Part shown: piece by piece, positions 14,956-23,608 of the stretch
Layout of the letters: the number at the start of each line of letters is the position of its first letter
How positions within the stretch are numbered: the first letter of the stretch is position 1
Program-made: the position numbers and the translations under genes
The notes under the pieces: model-generated
What the model was told of the DNA's origin: nothing
The model's database searches: none
What the model saw: only the letters and a program-made list of their open reading frames with translations
IMG/VR virus record: IMGVR_UViG_3300010150_000150
Span: 1 to 24,880 of that record
Strand: one strand, 5' to 3'
From: a virus
Length of the DNA stretch: 24,880 bases

Positions 14956-15894
14956 CTAGCCTGAAGAACCGTAATAACTACGCCAGTCTGAGAAACCAAA
15001 GCTATAACGCTCACGAGCTTTAAAGCGAAGGTTACCAGTGTCGAAATCCGGTTCCATCTTTGTCTGCAGAGGAGCACGTACAAACATCTTTGCACCATTA
15101 GGACAATCTGTCTTAATGAACCAAGCATCTGTATCTGTGAAACGTCTGTTGACATAGAAGCCACCCGGAATCAAACCTTGATTACGGATTGAGTTAATGT
15201 CATTAACATTTGTTGCACCGTTAGCTGCAGTTGTTGGGTTTACGCCAATAGTGGTTGACATCTGACTGTTCAAAATTTGGTCAGCAGTGAATGCCAAATC
15301 TGATGGGACGTGCAAAGACTTAGCTTGCAGACCAATCAAGATACCACGATCATCTTTTGCTTTTGAAATCTGAATAAGAGCAGACTCAAGAGCAGCTTCT
15401 GACAAGTCAGTAGCACCAAAAGTGTTTGACTGATTACCAGCAGACATCGTTGGATGTGATGCTGAGAAAAATGGTTGACCATCACCACCTGCAAAGGCAG
15501 TGTTGAAACCGTTGTTAAATACATCAGCAGCTTTAACCTGCTTAGTATTAGCCATTGCACGGGCTAGACCACGAGCACGAAGCTTGGAGAAGGTATCATA
15601 AAGATTATCTTCCATTGCTTCTTCTGTTACGGCAAATGCCAATGCAACAGTTTCGTGTGTATAACGTGCTGTGTAGCTTTCTTGTGCATCATCATAAGTA
15701 ACCGCAGCACCTTCACCTTTAGTAGGTGCAGTACCGAAGCCTGTGAATAGCACTTCTTCTTCGAATGCACGGTCTGAGTTTTCAGTCTCAAACAATGGTG
15801 CGTGTTCGTCTGCTACTTCCCCATACTCCATACCGAATACGGCATTAAGACCGGGGAGAAGCTCTTTTGCAATACTTGCTCTATTAATAGCCAT
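14956..15894 (-). CDS. Major capsid protein
   Basis: A 312-residue protein with GGGAG upstream of the ATG. The N terminus is MAINRASIAKELLPGLNAVF, followed by an acidic segment (YGEVADEHAPLFETENSDRA) as in an HK97-type N-arm/E-loop region. The motif QPFFSASHPT at about 140-149 recalls the LFs-x-x-H-P/G element of Mu gpT-like and related major head proteins. The later strands (GGFYVNRRFTDTDAWFIKTD, RFKARERYSFGFSDWRSYYG) fit the A- and P-domain pattern near the C terminus. Its place after scaffold and decoration genes, and the terminator directly behind it, support the call. No separate protease is seen upstream. Confidence 0.8.
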   Translation of the reverse strand: MAINRASIAKELLPGLNAVFGMEYGEVADEHAPLFETENSDRAFEEEVLFTGFGTAPTKGEGAAVTYDDAQESYTARYTHETVALAFAVTEEAMEDNLYDTFSKLRARGLARAMANTKQVKAADVFNNGFNTAFAGGDGQPFFSASHPTMSAGNQSNTFGATDLSEAALESALIQISKAKDDRGILIGLQAKSLHVPSDLAFTADQILNSQMSTTIGVNPTTAANGATNVNDINSIRNQGLIPGGFYVNRRFTDTDAWFIKTDCPNGAKMFVRAPLQTKMEPDFDTGNLRFKARERYSFGFSDWRSYYGSSG

Positions 15895-15907
15895 AATTTA
15901 ATCTCCC

Positions 15908-16522
15908 TTAACCTAATAGGTACGCAGTAATGGTTGCAGGTGCAGTTACAGCAGCAGTCAAGAAGTTATCTGTGTGTTGAATGAGTTGTACATTCAATTT
16001 CAAATAAGCATTCTCAGCGGCTACATCTACATCGTTCCCCGGCTCATCAACTGAATCCAGAGCACGGCACATAGCAATACCAGATGTACGAGTTGCTGCT
16101 TCAACACCATGACCAGACATACCTGTAAAGGTTGAGCCTGAACCTAATGTTACAGCAAAGTTTTGTGAACCGTAAAGATCACCAGCAGTTACAGATGCAT
16201 CTGCTTGTACTTCAAATACGGTACGTGAATCATCAGCTACAAGTGCCACTGCATCAGTTGCAGATGTACCTGAAGGCCAATATTTACTAAATTTTTGTTC
16301 GCCATCTGCAACATAGTGACAGCCCATGAAAACACCTTGGACTACTTCAGTTACAGTGGTGATAACTTCCAAATTCCCTGCATTAATACGGACTAAATCG
16401 CCAGTAAAAATGTTAGAAGCATAACCTGAAGCAATAGGGTACTCACTTTGACCCTGATTGTTTGGGTTATTACCACGTTTACGGGAAGGACGGAAGCCAG
16501 ACAACGCTAATGTTGAAGTCAT
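15908..16522 (-). CDS. Head decoration / capsid-associated protein
   Basis: A 204-residue protein directly before the capsid gene. The N terminus GFRPSRKRGNNPNNQGQSEY and the following PIASGYASNIFTGDLVRI are characteristic of a protein family I know next to the capsid gene in many marine phages. Beta-rich segments follow (GVFMGCHYVADGEQKFSKYW, RTVFEVQADASVTAGDLYGS). The all-beta composition and the position argue for a decoration or capsid-stabilising protein. The exact role is not proven by any motif. SD-like GGGAG lies a few bases upstream of the ATG at 16520-16522. Confidence 0.6.
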   Translation of the reverse strand: MTSTLALSGFRPSRKRGNNPNNQGQSEYPIASGYASNIFTGDLVRINAGNLEVITTVTEVVQGVFMGCHYVADGEQKFSKYWPSGTSATDAVALVADDSRTVFEVQADASVTAGDLYGSQNFAVTLGSGSTFTGMSGHGVEAATRTSGIAMCRALDSVDEPGNDVDVAAENAYLKLNVQLIQHTDNFLTAAVTAPATITAYLLG

Positions 16523-16564
16523 TTTTAGTCTCCCTTTTAAAAAGCACTACTAAATTCAGTATAC

Positions 16565-17059
16565 TTAATCTTGAAAATTAGGTGTACGTCCCTTAGTAAC
16601 ATTTGATTTACTACTATTTTTAATTGGCATACGAGAATTATTCTGTCCCATAAGCTGTTGATTAACTGCATCAACCATCTCACGGCTTTGATTTTCAAAA
16701 TATGCCTGACGATTTTGTGCTTTTTGCAGAGGCATTTTTGCCAAAGCTAAGTCCCCACGACAGACTGCACCCTTATATCGTCCTTCATCCCTCACGAAGG
16801 AATTATGTTGTAACTCAGGAACTTCATCTACAGTTACAAACTGCCAACCCTCTTGAACCTTTTTGCCTACATTTTTGTAATCATCTTGGTTTCGGGTCAT
16901 TACTCGTATCCAACGAAGTGTAAGGCCTTGATTTAAAAACCGTTCAGATACTGAGTCAGGAATATCTAATAAGCTAGGCTCACGATATTCCATATCTTGT
17001 TCCCTTGTATTGAGTTCACGAGCCTCAACATTACGTGTTGTATTTGTATTACGTGCCAT
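16565..17059 (-). CDS. Conserved-type protein between scaffold and decoration genes
   Basis: A 164-residue hydrophilic protein. The N terminus is Arg/Asn/Glu-rich (RNTNTTRNVEARELNTREQD) and the middle has aromatic and acidic parts (LTLRWIRVMTRNQDDYKNVG, KKVQEGWQFVTVDEVPELQH). A helical Gln-rich end follows (DAVNQQLMGQNNSRMPIKNS). Similar proteins with R-W-I-R...G-W-x-x-V occur between scaffold and capsid genes of other marine phages. A role in head assembly is inferred from position; no fold is recognised with confidence. Confidence 0.55.
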   Translation of the reverse strand: MARNTNTTRNVEARELNTREQDMEYREPSLLDIPDSVSERFLNQGLTLRWIRVMTRNQDDYKNVGKKVQEGWQFVTVDEVPELQHNSFVRDEGRYKGAVCRGDLALAKMPLQKAQNRQAYFENQSREMVDAVNQQLMGQNNSRMPIKNSSKSNVTKGRTPNFQD

Positions 17060-17078
17060 TTAATTTTCCTCCACGCTA

Positions 17079-18080
17079 TTAGTAAACTGAAGTGTACTCA
17101 CCGTCTGCTGAATCTACTTTCAACTTTTCGGCTGCGTACTGTTCCAAAGGTATACCCCATTTTTCTGCAAGTCGTACATCTTCTTTAGTAAGACGTACTT
17201 TCTTACCAGATGAGGCTGATGAAGTGCGTGATGCTCCACCGACCACTTGGGCAGGAGTTGACGTTTCCTGCTGACGTTCTTCTTGAACTTCTCCACCAAA
17301 ACGCTGCGGATATCTGCTGCGTAGGCGAGAATCAATTTCTTGGTAGAAATCTACATCTGTAGAATCATAACCCTCTGTTTTTAATTCATGGTCAATCTCA
17401 AGTGCTAATGTTGTCATTACATTGTCTTGACCAAACCAAGGATTACGTCCTGCCCATTCAACTGCTAATCTATCATATTCTGCTGATTGTTGTTGCTGCT
17501 GTTGTTGTGGAGCAGGTTGTGCTACCTGTTGTTCTTCAATTTCTGGTCTATATTGATTACGTGTTAGATTAAGAGTTGTAGCATCACCTTGAGCCTTATT
17601 AAGGTTTTTCTGTGCTTGTACAATTCTATCTGTATCACCTGACTCAAGAGCCTGTTTATAAGAATCTTCAGCTAATTCAATACGACTATTAATTTGTGCT
17701 TCTGCGGATTCAAAATTCTTTTCCAAAGAAGTTTTGATTTCCTGCTGTTGAGCTTTTAATTTTTCTTCTAACTCTTGTTGACGAGTTATCAGAGTTTCAA
17801 TTTGTTCTTCACGTTCTTTCTTTTGACGAACTAATTGTCTTATCCGCTTTTGTGCTCCTGATTGAGGCTCTTCAGATGCATCTCCTTTACTCTCTGAGCT
17901 AACGTCTTGTTTTTCATCATGTTGCCCAGTATGCTGTGTATCTGCATCTTGTTGTTGTTTCGTTTGTACGGCTTCCTCTTGGGAAGTATCTTCGGATATT
18001 TCACTCTCAATTTCAAACTCAACTTTCTCTTCCTTATTTTCGGCATTGGAAGTATCAACCGTAGTCCATTCTTCAGACAT
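17079..18080 (-). CDS. Capsid scaffolding protein
   Basis: A 333-residue protein with AAAGGAGA before the ATG. The N-terminal ~75 residues are acidic and Ser/Gln-rich, as is usual for scaffolds. Residues ~77-165 are a long coiled coil (IRQLVRQKKEREEQIETLIT, QQELEEKLKAQQQEIKTSLE). A poly-Gln linker follows. Then comes a helical part, WAGRNPWFGQDNVMTTLALE and DFYQEIDSRLRSRYPQRFGG, characteristic of scaffold-type proteins in marine podovirus-like genomes. The C terminus carries a basic patch (GKKVRLTKEDVRLAEKWGIP) that could bind the coat. It lies upstream of the capsid gene, as expected. It should co-assemble with the shell and be absent from mature particles. Confidence 0.75.
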   Translation of the reverse strand: MSEEWTTVDTSNAENKEEKVEFEIESEISEDTSQEEAVQTKQQQDADTQHTGQHDEKQDVSSESKGDASEEPQSGAQKRIRQLVRQKKEREEQIETLITRQQELEEKLKAQQQEIKTSLEKNFESAEAQINSRIELAEDSYKQALESGDTDRIVQAQKNLNKAQGDATTLNLTRNQYRPEIEEQQVAQPAPQQQQQQQSAEYDRLAVEWAGRNPWFGQDNVMTTLALEIDHELKTEGYDSTDVDFYQEIDSRLRSRYPQRFGGEVQEERQQETSTPAQVVGGASRTSSASSGKKVRLTKEDVRLAEKWGIPLEQYAAEKLKVDSADGEYTSVY

Positions 18081-18132
18081 ATATTTCTCCTTTTACGTCA
18101 GTTGCGACACTATGACGAGTTACGCATTTGAT

Positions 18133-18157
18133 ATTATATTACAACAAGTAATATAAT
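18133..18157. repeat. Perfect AT-rich inverted repeat before the scaffold gene
   Basis: ATTATATTAC, five bases (AACAA), then GTAATATAAT: ten of ten pairs. It lies in the 99-bp gap between the GroES-like stop and the scaffold start. There is no T-run after it, so it is not a standard terminator. It could be an operator, a promoter-proximal site or an RNA stem. Confidence 0.55.
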
Positions 18158-18179
18158 TATACAATACCCTTATATTAAA

Positions 18180-18596
18180 TTAATTAGATAAATTAAAGGT
18201 AGGGTCTAATTCTTTAGGGTCTTCTACAATCATTGAAATCTGGTCATCAAGAAGTAATAGTAACTTGATACCTTTGTAGAAAAACTTTTGACCAGAATGT
18301 TTACCATAACATACATAGTCACCTTCTTTACACCAAGCACCATTAGGATATCTTGTTGTATCTTTATAAGCATCTTTACCTATTGCGAGAACTTTACCCA
18401 CAGTTGTAAGATATGCAATATCTTCTTTTGTAGAATCTGGAAGTATAATACCACCTTTTGTTTCTTGTTTAACAGAAACAGGCCGTATAAGAAGATGATA
18501 GCCCGGAACTACTGGTAGTACTTCTGGGTCTGGCATTTCTTCATTAGTATTCCATGCATCATTAAGAATAGATTTTTCCATTGCCACTGCTCTCAT
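18180..18596 (-). CDS. Phage GroES-like co-chaperonin (Cpn10 fold)
   Basis: A 138-residue protein. I chose the ATG at 18594-18596, which has AGGAG five bases upstream within the end of the previous gene; a GTG two codons earlier also exists. Residues 31-39 (PGYHLLIRP) match the first GroES strand. Residues ~44-66 form the mobile loop, with GGIIL at 48-52 matching the GroES GGIVL tripeptide that binds GroEL. VGKVLAIGKDAYKD and GAWCKEGDYVCYGKHSGQKF follow the core barrel, and DDQISMIVEDP matches the last strand. Such proteins help the host GroEL fold phage capsid proteins, as T4 gp31 does. It sits between portal and scaffold, which supports a head-assembly role. Confidence 0.8.
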   Translation of the reverse strand: MRAVAMEKSILNDAWNTNEEMPDPEVLPVVPGYHLLIRPVSVKQETKGGIILPDSTKEDIAYLTTVGKVLAIGKDAYKDTTRYPNGAWCKEGDYVCYGKHSGQKFFYKGIKLLLLLDDQISMIVEDPKELDPTFNLSN

Positions 18597-18598
18597 AA

Positions 18599-18790
18599 TC
18601 ACTCCTCATCGTCTTCATACATTACTTTGTTTACCATATTTTTAACTTCTGCTCTGGCCCACTCCAATCCTGAAATGCGACCTACAGAGTTCATATACGT
18701 ATGATAATCCGAAGCTGCTCCTGATGCAAGCGAATTTTTTACTAATTCAATTTCTCTATGTAATAATTTATCTATTTCTTCTATAAGCAT
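18599..18790 (-). CDS. Small helical protein after the portal
   Basis: A 63-residue protein whose ATG overlaps the portal stop (TAATG). It reads as two helices: IEEIDKLLHREIELVKNSLA, then SDYHTYMNSVGRISGLEWAR and an acidic end EDDEE. The I-D-K-x-L-x-x-E-I...Y-x-x-Y...V-G-x-I-x-G-L-x-x-A pattern is shared by short proteins beside portal genes in other marine phages. No function is known to me. Coupling to the portal suggests a head-assembly role. Confidence 0.6.
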   Translation of the reverse strand: MLIEEIDKLLHREIELVKNSLASGAASDYHTYMNSVGRISGLEWARAEVKNMVNKVMYEDDEE

Positions 18791-21288
18791 TATTTATTCT
18801 TTGTGCCTGAAATCATTTTACTAATAACATCAATTGCTTTAGCAGCTTCTGAGCTTTCAAGATTGTCTTCATGCTTTACCATATCTGCAAGAAGTTCTAC
18901 TGCCTTAATAGCTGCTTTGGCATTTCTGTCTTTTTCTTTCTCGTCAGCCTTGAGTGTACCCTCTGCACCAATCTTATATGCGTCAAGTGCCAGCTTCTGT
19001 TCTTTCAAGTCAAGGTCACGGTTCTTCAAAGCACCTTCACTTGCTTCTTTAGCAAGTTGTGCCTGTACCTTTTCTTGTTCAATACTAAGTCTTTGTGCTT
19101 CCATCTGAACCATTGCTTGTTCAGGTGATGGACCTCTTTGTGCTGCAGCTTGATTAGCTTGCATTACCTGCTGTGCAGCTGCCATCATTACCTGTTCAAT
19201 AACTTGTGGGTTCTGAGCATTAGGGTCACCTTGTGGTGCTTGTGCCATCATTTGACGTGTTAAACCATTAATCTGCTCTTCATACTTCATTACTACGTGT
19301 TCTTGTATGTTAGCTTGTAGAATAGGAACTACACGTTGCATAATTGGGTTGGCACCATTAGCAGGGTCTTGCATAAACATAGTTTTAATTTGAATATGTG
19401 CATCATGATTTTGTCCTGCAAATGCTTTAATAGGAAGACCTTTAGTTGCTGCTTCAATGTCTGTTACAGGGTCAAGAGCTTGTGCCTCTGGCTTTTGTGG
19501 AAGTATCCTGTCTAAGTTAGGAATGTTTGCCGCATTAAGAAGTGTGCGGTTTAGTTCTTCCATATTAAACATACCGGGTGGTGATTGCTGTGCTTGCTGC
19601 ATAACCATCTGTGCCATCATCAACCTGTGGGCAGACGAAGGAATATTAGGGTCAGATACAGGAAGTACATCAACACGACCATCAAAGTCACGTTTAAAAA
19701 TTGTTTCACTTACACCGGGAACATCATAAGGATATTTAGCAGGTAAACTTTCATAGTTAATACGTGCAAGAATTTTAAACTCATCCCGTTGTGATTTATG
19801 TAATCGTTTATGAATTGCACTAAAGAACTTACTAGAAGCCTCAAGCAATGCCATAGTTGTACCTACAGGACCATAGTTAGAACCTTCTGTAATAACTTGC
19901 TCTGTAGTATCAGCAAACTTTTGACCTGCTCCTGAGACAAACTGAAGCATTTGGAATAATGTGCCTGATGGTTCTTTATAAGGCAAAGGTACAATTGAAC
20001 GAGACAAGTCCATACCTGTTGCTTCTACTTCTTTAAACTCACCCGGAGCAATAGGGTCATTGTCTCCTACAATGCGAACACCTTTTGCTTTAAAGCCACC
20101 GGGCAAGTTAGCAAACTGTCCTGCATCAATAAGGTTACGCATAGCTGCAGTGGCAGACATTGTAAGGTTACCAAGGAAGTGAATAAGACCAAGACCATAG
20201 AAACCAAATCCCGGAACAAAACGATAATGAGTAAAGAACATTTTCTTTTCTTTATTTTTATCTTCTTCATTCCAGTTTCTACGAATAGACAGTACTTTAC
20301 GTGTTGTTTCTTCAATAGTTACAATGTAAGGACATTCATAACCATGACCTTCAATATCAAGATAACAGTGCTGTTCAAGAAGAACATACTGCATATCTGT
20401 ATCGGAAGAAGGAGACAAACCAAGTACTGTGTCCATTTTTTGTGTTAGGTCTGATTGTTCTGGGATATATGCATCAGGTAGTTCTACTTCTGCATACATA
20501 CCTGAGTACATTGCGTTTGCAATCTCACGAGGGCTGCGATATAGAACATGAGTATACCTATCAGCCCGTCTTAGGTCTGTGGCATAGTAAGATACATAGA
20601 ACTGGTCAATAGGAACAAACTCACTAACAGGACGCTCTACTGAACCATCATAATAAATCTTTTTAAATGAACTACCAATTAATGGTAAATGAAACAACAT
20701 ACGCTCAAACTCATCGAAGTATTCTGGCATCTTATCAGTCAACTGATAGTTCATAAAGTTTTGAACACGATTTGCTTGTTGTTGTTTTTCAACCGATACA
20801 TCACCAAGAACTTGAGCTTTAACTGGGCCACTGGAAGGAAATAGTTCTTGGGATGCACGGCTCTGGAATTTAACCGCAGACTCTATGAGTAGTGGATGTA
20901 CAGCAGTTGCTGCACCTTCAAAAGGTTCTGTAGTTTCTTCCAGTTTCAAACCAAGCAGGTCAAAGCCTCGTTCAAACATGGATTCCCATTCTGCCCGTGA
21001 CTCTTTATCTGCTTCGTATTTTTCGTAAACTTCTTCACCGATACTAATAAGTTCGTCTTCTTCTATTTGCTCGGCAAGGTTAGAATAAAATTCGTCTTCA
21101 ATATTAAAATCTACAATATTGTCTATATCTTGTAAATCCATTTCTGGCATAAACTCTACTTCTAGTTCGCCTGTTTCTGAATCTACTTCAAAATTTACAT
21201 TTGGAAAATCTTCTTCGTTTTGTTCAATATTTAATTGAATAACATTTTCTTTACCAATAGGGTCATTAGGATTTTTTTCAATAGCCAT
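18790..21288 (-). CDS. Portal protein (P22-like type)
   Basis: An 832-residue protein with GAAGGAAG upstream. The N-terminal ~90 residues are acidic. The core then has clip/stem-type features (PLLIESAVKFQSRASQELFP, RVQNFMNYQLTDKMPEYFDE, LPLIGSSFKKIYYD) typical of long portals of P22-like and marine podovirus-like phages. The stem/crown region (SNYGPVGTTMALLEASSKFF) precedes a long C-terminal helical part. That part, about 640-800, is Gln/Ala/Glu-rich (QQVMQANQAAAQRGPSPEQA, QRLSIEQEKVQAQLAKEASE), like the helical barrel of the P22 portal. Length is above the usual 500-730 residues because of the acidic start and the coiled-coil end. It forms the DNA-entry ring for the terminase. Confidence 0.8.
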   Translation of the reverse strand: MAIEKNPNDPIGKENVIQLNIEQNEEDFPNVNFEVDSETGELEVEFMPEMDLQDIDNIVDFNIEDEFYSNLAEQIEEDELISIGEEVYEKYEADKESRAEWESMFERGFDLLGLKLEETTEPFEGAATAVHPLLIESAVKFQSRASQELFPSSGPVKAQVLGDVSVEKQQQANRVQNFMNYQLTDKMPEYFDEFERMLFHLPLIGSSFKKIYYDGSVERPVSEFVPIDQFYVSYYATDLRRADRYTHVLYRSPREIANAMYSGMYAEVELPDAYIPEQSDLTQKMDTVLGLSPSSDTDMQYVLLEQHCYLDIEGHGYECPYIVTIEETTRKVLSIRRNWNEEDKNKEKKMFFTHYRFVPGFGFYGLGLIHFLGNLTMSATAAMRNLIDAGQFANLPGGFKAKGVRIVGDNDPIAPGEFKEVEATGMDLSRSIVPLPYKEPSGTLFQMLQFVSGAGQKFADTTEQVITEGSNYGPVGTTMALLEASSKFFSAIHKRLHKSQRDEFKILARINYESLPAKYPYDVPGVSETIFKRDFDGRVDVLPVSDPNIPSSAHRLMMAQMVMQQAQQSPPGMFNMEELNRTLLNAANIPNLDRILPQKPEAQALDPVTDIEAATKGLPIKAFAGQNHDAHIQIKTMFMQDPANGANPIMQRVVPILQANIQEHVVMKYEEQINGLTRQMMAQAPQGDPNAQNPQVIEQVMMAAAQQVMQANQAAAQRGPSPEQAMVQMEAQRLSIEQEKVQAQLAKEASEGALKNRDLDLKEQKLALDAYKIGAEGTLKADEKEKDRNAKAAIKAVELLADMVKHEDNLESSEAAKAIDVISKMISGTKNK

Positions 21289-21332
21289 TTTACTTCCTTC
21301 TTAATTGAGTCCAGTTAATTGTTATTATATAC

Positions 21333-22898
21333 TTATGTTCTCCAATATGCAACCCTTCTTTTTGTTCTTGGGCTATCTTCCCATTCCGGGTCTTCTGGAT
21401 GTATTAAGTTCCAACTGTCCTTCATATAATGAATTGCCATTGTCATACAATCTACCTGATCATCGTGTGAACCTGCAGGAAAAGACATACATTCAGCAAA
21501 CAAATCGTCTGACCATGTTTTGTCTTTTGGTATCCATACACGACCTGCTTCCATCAAAGGAGTAGAAGCATAGACACGAGCAACCTTATCTCTATCTGGA
21601 AGATAGTCTAATACAGGAAGACCTGCTCTTCTCATGTCTTGAATAAGAGACTGACCAGAAGCTTTCTTTTCTATTATACATACATCTGGTTTATATTGTG
21701 CATATACTTCTTGTGCTTTACGTCTTAGTTCTGGATATTCAAATCTACCTCTTATATTACCTAATAGTATTAAGTTAGAAGTTATTTGTTCTGTTCCATA
21801 TTCATCTTCTTCATATGACCTAAATATTCCCCATGTTTGTATTACACTATAGTCAGCAGTACGTGCAGTACTAAAAGCAGTATCATATGTCTGTATTATA
21901 AAGTCACATGGTGGAGGCTCATCATCATCCCACCAACTTATCCATTTCTTTTTAATAATACCACCATCATCAGGTGATGGGTCTTGCATATATAAAGAGT
22001 TCCAGTATCTACTACCATTAGAACTTCTAATCTCCATCTCATCTATCTTTAATAGCTCGTCTGGTTTCCATTCAGGAAAGTAAGAAGAACCTTCTGGTAA
22101 GTCAAGAAGCTCTGCTGCTTCTTCATTAAGCCACGCAGGTATACTAATTACTTCCCAAGGGTTTGGCGTTTCTTCTGCGTTCTGTTCTTGCTTTAACAGC
22201 CAACCACACAAATCGTCATAGTGATATCTTGTATTAATAATAATGATTGCACCATTAGGCATAATACGAGTACGTAGACCTGCAGGATACCATTCCTTAA
22301 TATAACGTCTACCTGCTTCACTGAAGCTGTCTTCTTCAGACATAACATCATCTAGTAATGCTACGTGAGCACCTCGACCCGCAACCTGACTTCTTACACC
22401 TGCTGCATAATAAGACCCGTTTTTATTTGTCTTCCATTTACCTGCTGCCTTCACATCACTTCTAAGAGACACACCACGGAATATCTTTTGAAACCTGTCT
22501 GTGTTTACAATGTCTCGTACAGTTCTACCAAAGTCACTTGCAAGCTGGTCACTGTGTGAGACAGACATAATCTCATGGTGACCAAAGTTACCAATGTACC
22601 ACGCAGGAAATAGTTTACTACATATTACTGACTTAGAAGAACGGGGTGGTAAGAATACCATAAGTCTTTTTGTACTACCATCTAACACACCCTGTAGCTT
22701 TTCACATAGTAGTTCTATGTGTCTTCCCATCTTAAAGTCAGAAACAATGGTAGGAGCAAATATCTTTACAAAGGTAAGGAAGTCATCCTTTGCCTTTATG
22801 TTTGCATAGTGATGCATCTTTTCTCTTAGGTCCAGAAATAGAGTTACATTGTGTATTTCTTCTGGTGTTCTATTTTCATCTACTTCTAAATCTAACAT
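21333..22898 (-). CDS. terL: Terminase large subunit (packaging ATPase/nuclease)
   Basis: A 521-residue protein, normal length for the family. The ATPase domain has the phage-type Walker A variant PPRSSKS at 84-90 and Walker B ALLDD at 180-184. It is followed by the nuclease domain: DTAFSTARTADYSVIQTW with Asp339, VCIIEKKASGQS with Glu410, and GSHDDQVDCMTMA with Asp479, Asp480 and Asp483. These are the expected RNase H-type metal ligands. The ATG follows the preceding stop directly, with GGAGAG nine bases upstream. It translocates DNA into the prohead and cuts it. No small terminase is recognisable beside it. Confidence 0.9.
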   Translation of the reverse strand: MLDLEVDENRTPEEIHNVTLFLDLREKMHHYANIKAKDDFLTFVKIFAPTIVSDFKMGRHIELLCEKLQGVLDGSTKRLMVFLPPRSSKSVICSKLFPAWYIGNFGHHEIMSVSHSDQLASDFGRTVRDIVNTDRFQKIFRGVSLRSDVKAAGKWKTNKNGSYYAAGVRSQVAGRGAHVALLDDVMSEEDSFSEAGRRYIKEWYPAGLRTRIMPNGAIIIINTRYHYDDLCGWLLKQEQNAEETPNPWEVISIPAWLNEEAAELLDLPEGSSYFPEWKPDELLKIDEMEIRSSNGSRYWNSLYMQDPSPDDGGIIKKKWISWWDDDEPPPCDFIIQTYDTAFSTARTADYSVIQTWGIFRSYEEDEYGTEQITSNLILLGNIRGRFEYPELRRKAQEVYAQYKPDVCIIEKKASGQSLIQDMRRAGLPVLDYLPDRDKVARVYASTPLMEAGRVWIPKDKTWSDDLFAECMSFPAGSHDDQVDCMTMAIHYMKDSWNLIHPEDPEWEDSPRTKRRVAYWRT

Positions 22899-23111
22899 TT
22901 AAGTAAGCTCTCCATCTACAGAGAGACAACCAATTTGCTTTATTTCAAAAGGCATATTATATTCTTTCCATATTCCTTTTAAATCATGCTGCATTTTCCC
23001 TACTCTAGCTAGACACTCTTCTTGTCTTCTATACGGACCGTATGTATCCGATACTTCCATACAGTTATCTGGACTGCCTATTACACAGGCAACAATCATT
23101 GCTTTAAACAT
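22899..23111 (-). CDS. Small Cys-containing exported-type protein, first gene of the leftward block
   Basis: A 70-residue protein. I chose the ATG at 23109-23111 because GGAAGG lies just upstream; a longer frame would read through the 22-bp dyad repeat. The N terminus MFKAMIVACVIGSP is short and hydrophobic, signal-like. Four cysteines follow the layout C9, C17, C34 and C62 (ACVIG, DNCMEV, EECLAR, IGCLS), with GPYRRQEECLARVGKMQHDL between them. I know similar short proteins with this Cys pattern from marine phages, where they are unannotated. Periplasmic disulfide formation is plausible. It immediately precedes the terminase. Confidence 0.6.
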   Translation of the reverse strand: MFKAMIVACVIGSPDNCMEVSDTYGPYRRQEECLARVGKMQHDLKGIWKEYNMPFEIKQIGCLSVDGELT

Positions 23112-23131
23112 TTTAATTTTCCTTCCATATA

Positions 23132-23153
23132 AGTGTTGCAAAAATGCCACACC
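23132..23153. promoter_or_regulatory. 22-bp dyad repeat, copy 1
   Basis: The pattern AGTGTTGCA-N6-YCACACC; here the last block is CCACACC. The arms GTGTTGC and GCCACAC pair at six of seven positions. It lies 20 bp upstream of the start of the first leftward gene, so a bound protein could control the late block. Confidence 0.65.
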
Positions 23154-23222
23154 TTATTAAAAAAATAAAATACCCCTATTGCGAAATCTGTAAAGATATG
23201 TTATTTTCTATTTAGACCCACC

Positions 23223-23240
23223 GGGGTAAATATATACCCC
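23223..23240. repeat. GGGGTA/TACCCC hairpin
   Basis: GGGGTA, loop AATATA, TACCCC: a perfect six-pair stem. The same GGGGTATA/TATACCCC type of arm recurs at 24128-24147, and a single arm GGGGTATATTATAT occurs at 23408-23421. Confidence 0.5.
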
Positions 23241-23531
23241 CGAAGACATCCCGACACACCTACCAATACTATTCATTTACTATTATATTCATAATCTAAT
23301 TTAACTATATTATATATTATTATACTTCTTTTGTCAAATATTTTATATATACTAATTAGCCCCCGGCCTACTATGAAAGACCCTTTAATTTTTGAAAATA
23401 TATGGCAGGGGTATATTATATATATAAATAGACAGACAGTTTTTGGGTGGGGGTTCTACATATACTTTCTAAGACTGCACATATTTTAGGCATAACATCC
23501 TTTTTCTATCAAAGATTGCACAACCATAAGT

Positions 23532-23553
23532 AGTGTTGCAAAAATGTCACACC
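23532..23553. promoter_or_regulatory. 22-bp dyad repeat, copy 2
   Basis: It differs from copy 1 at one base (TCACACC instead of CCACACC) and lies exactly 400 bp from it. It falls within non-coding DNA in the middle of the divergent region. Confidence 0.65.
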
Positions 23554-23608
23554 AAAATCTAGCAGGATTGCTGAGTTTTTGCACAATTCTTAGGCAGAAG
23601 ATGTGTAT

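Noticed and set aside
23132-23153. Minus strand of the dyad read as a sigma-54 promoter (TGGCA...TGCA)
   Set aside because: The GG and GC elements are seven bases apart; sigma-54 promoters need ten.
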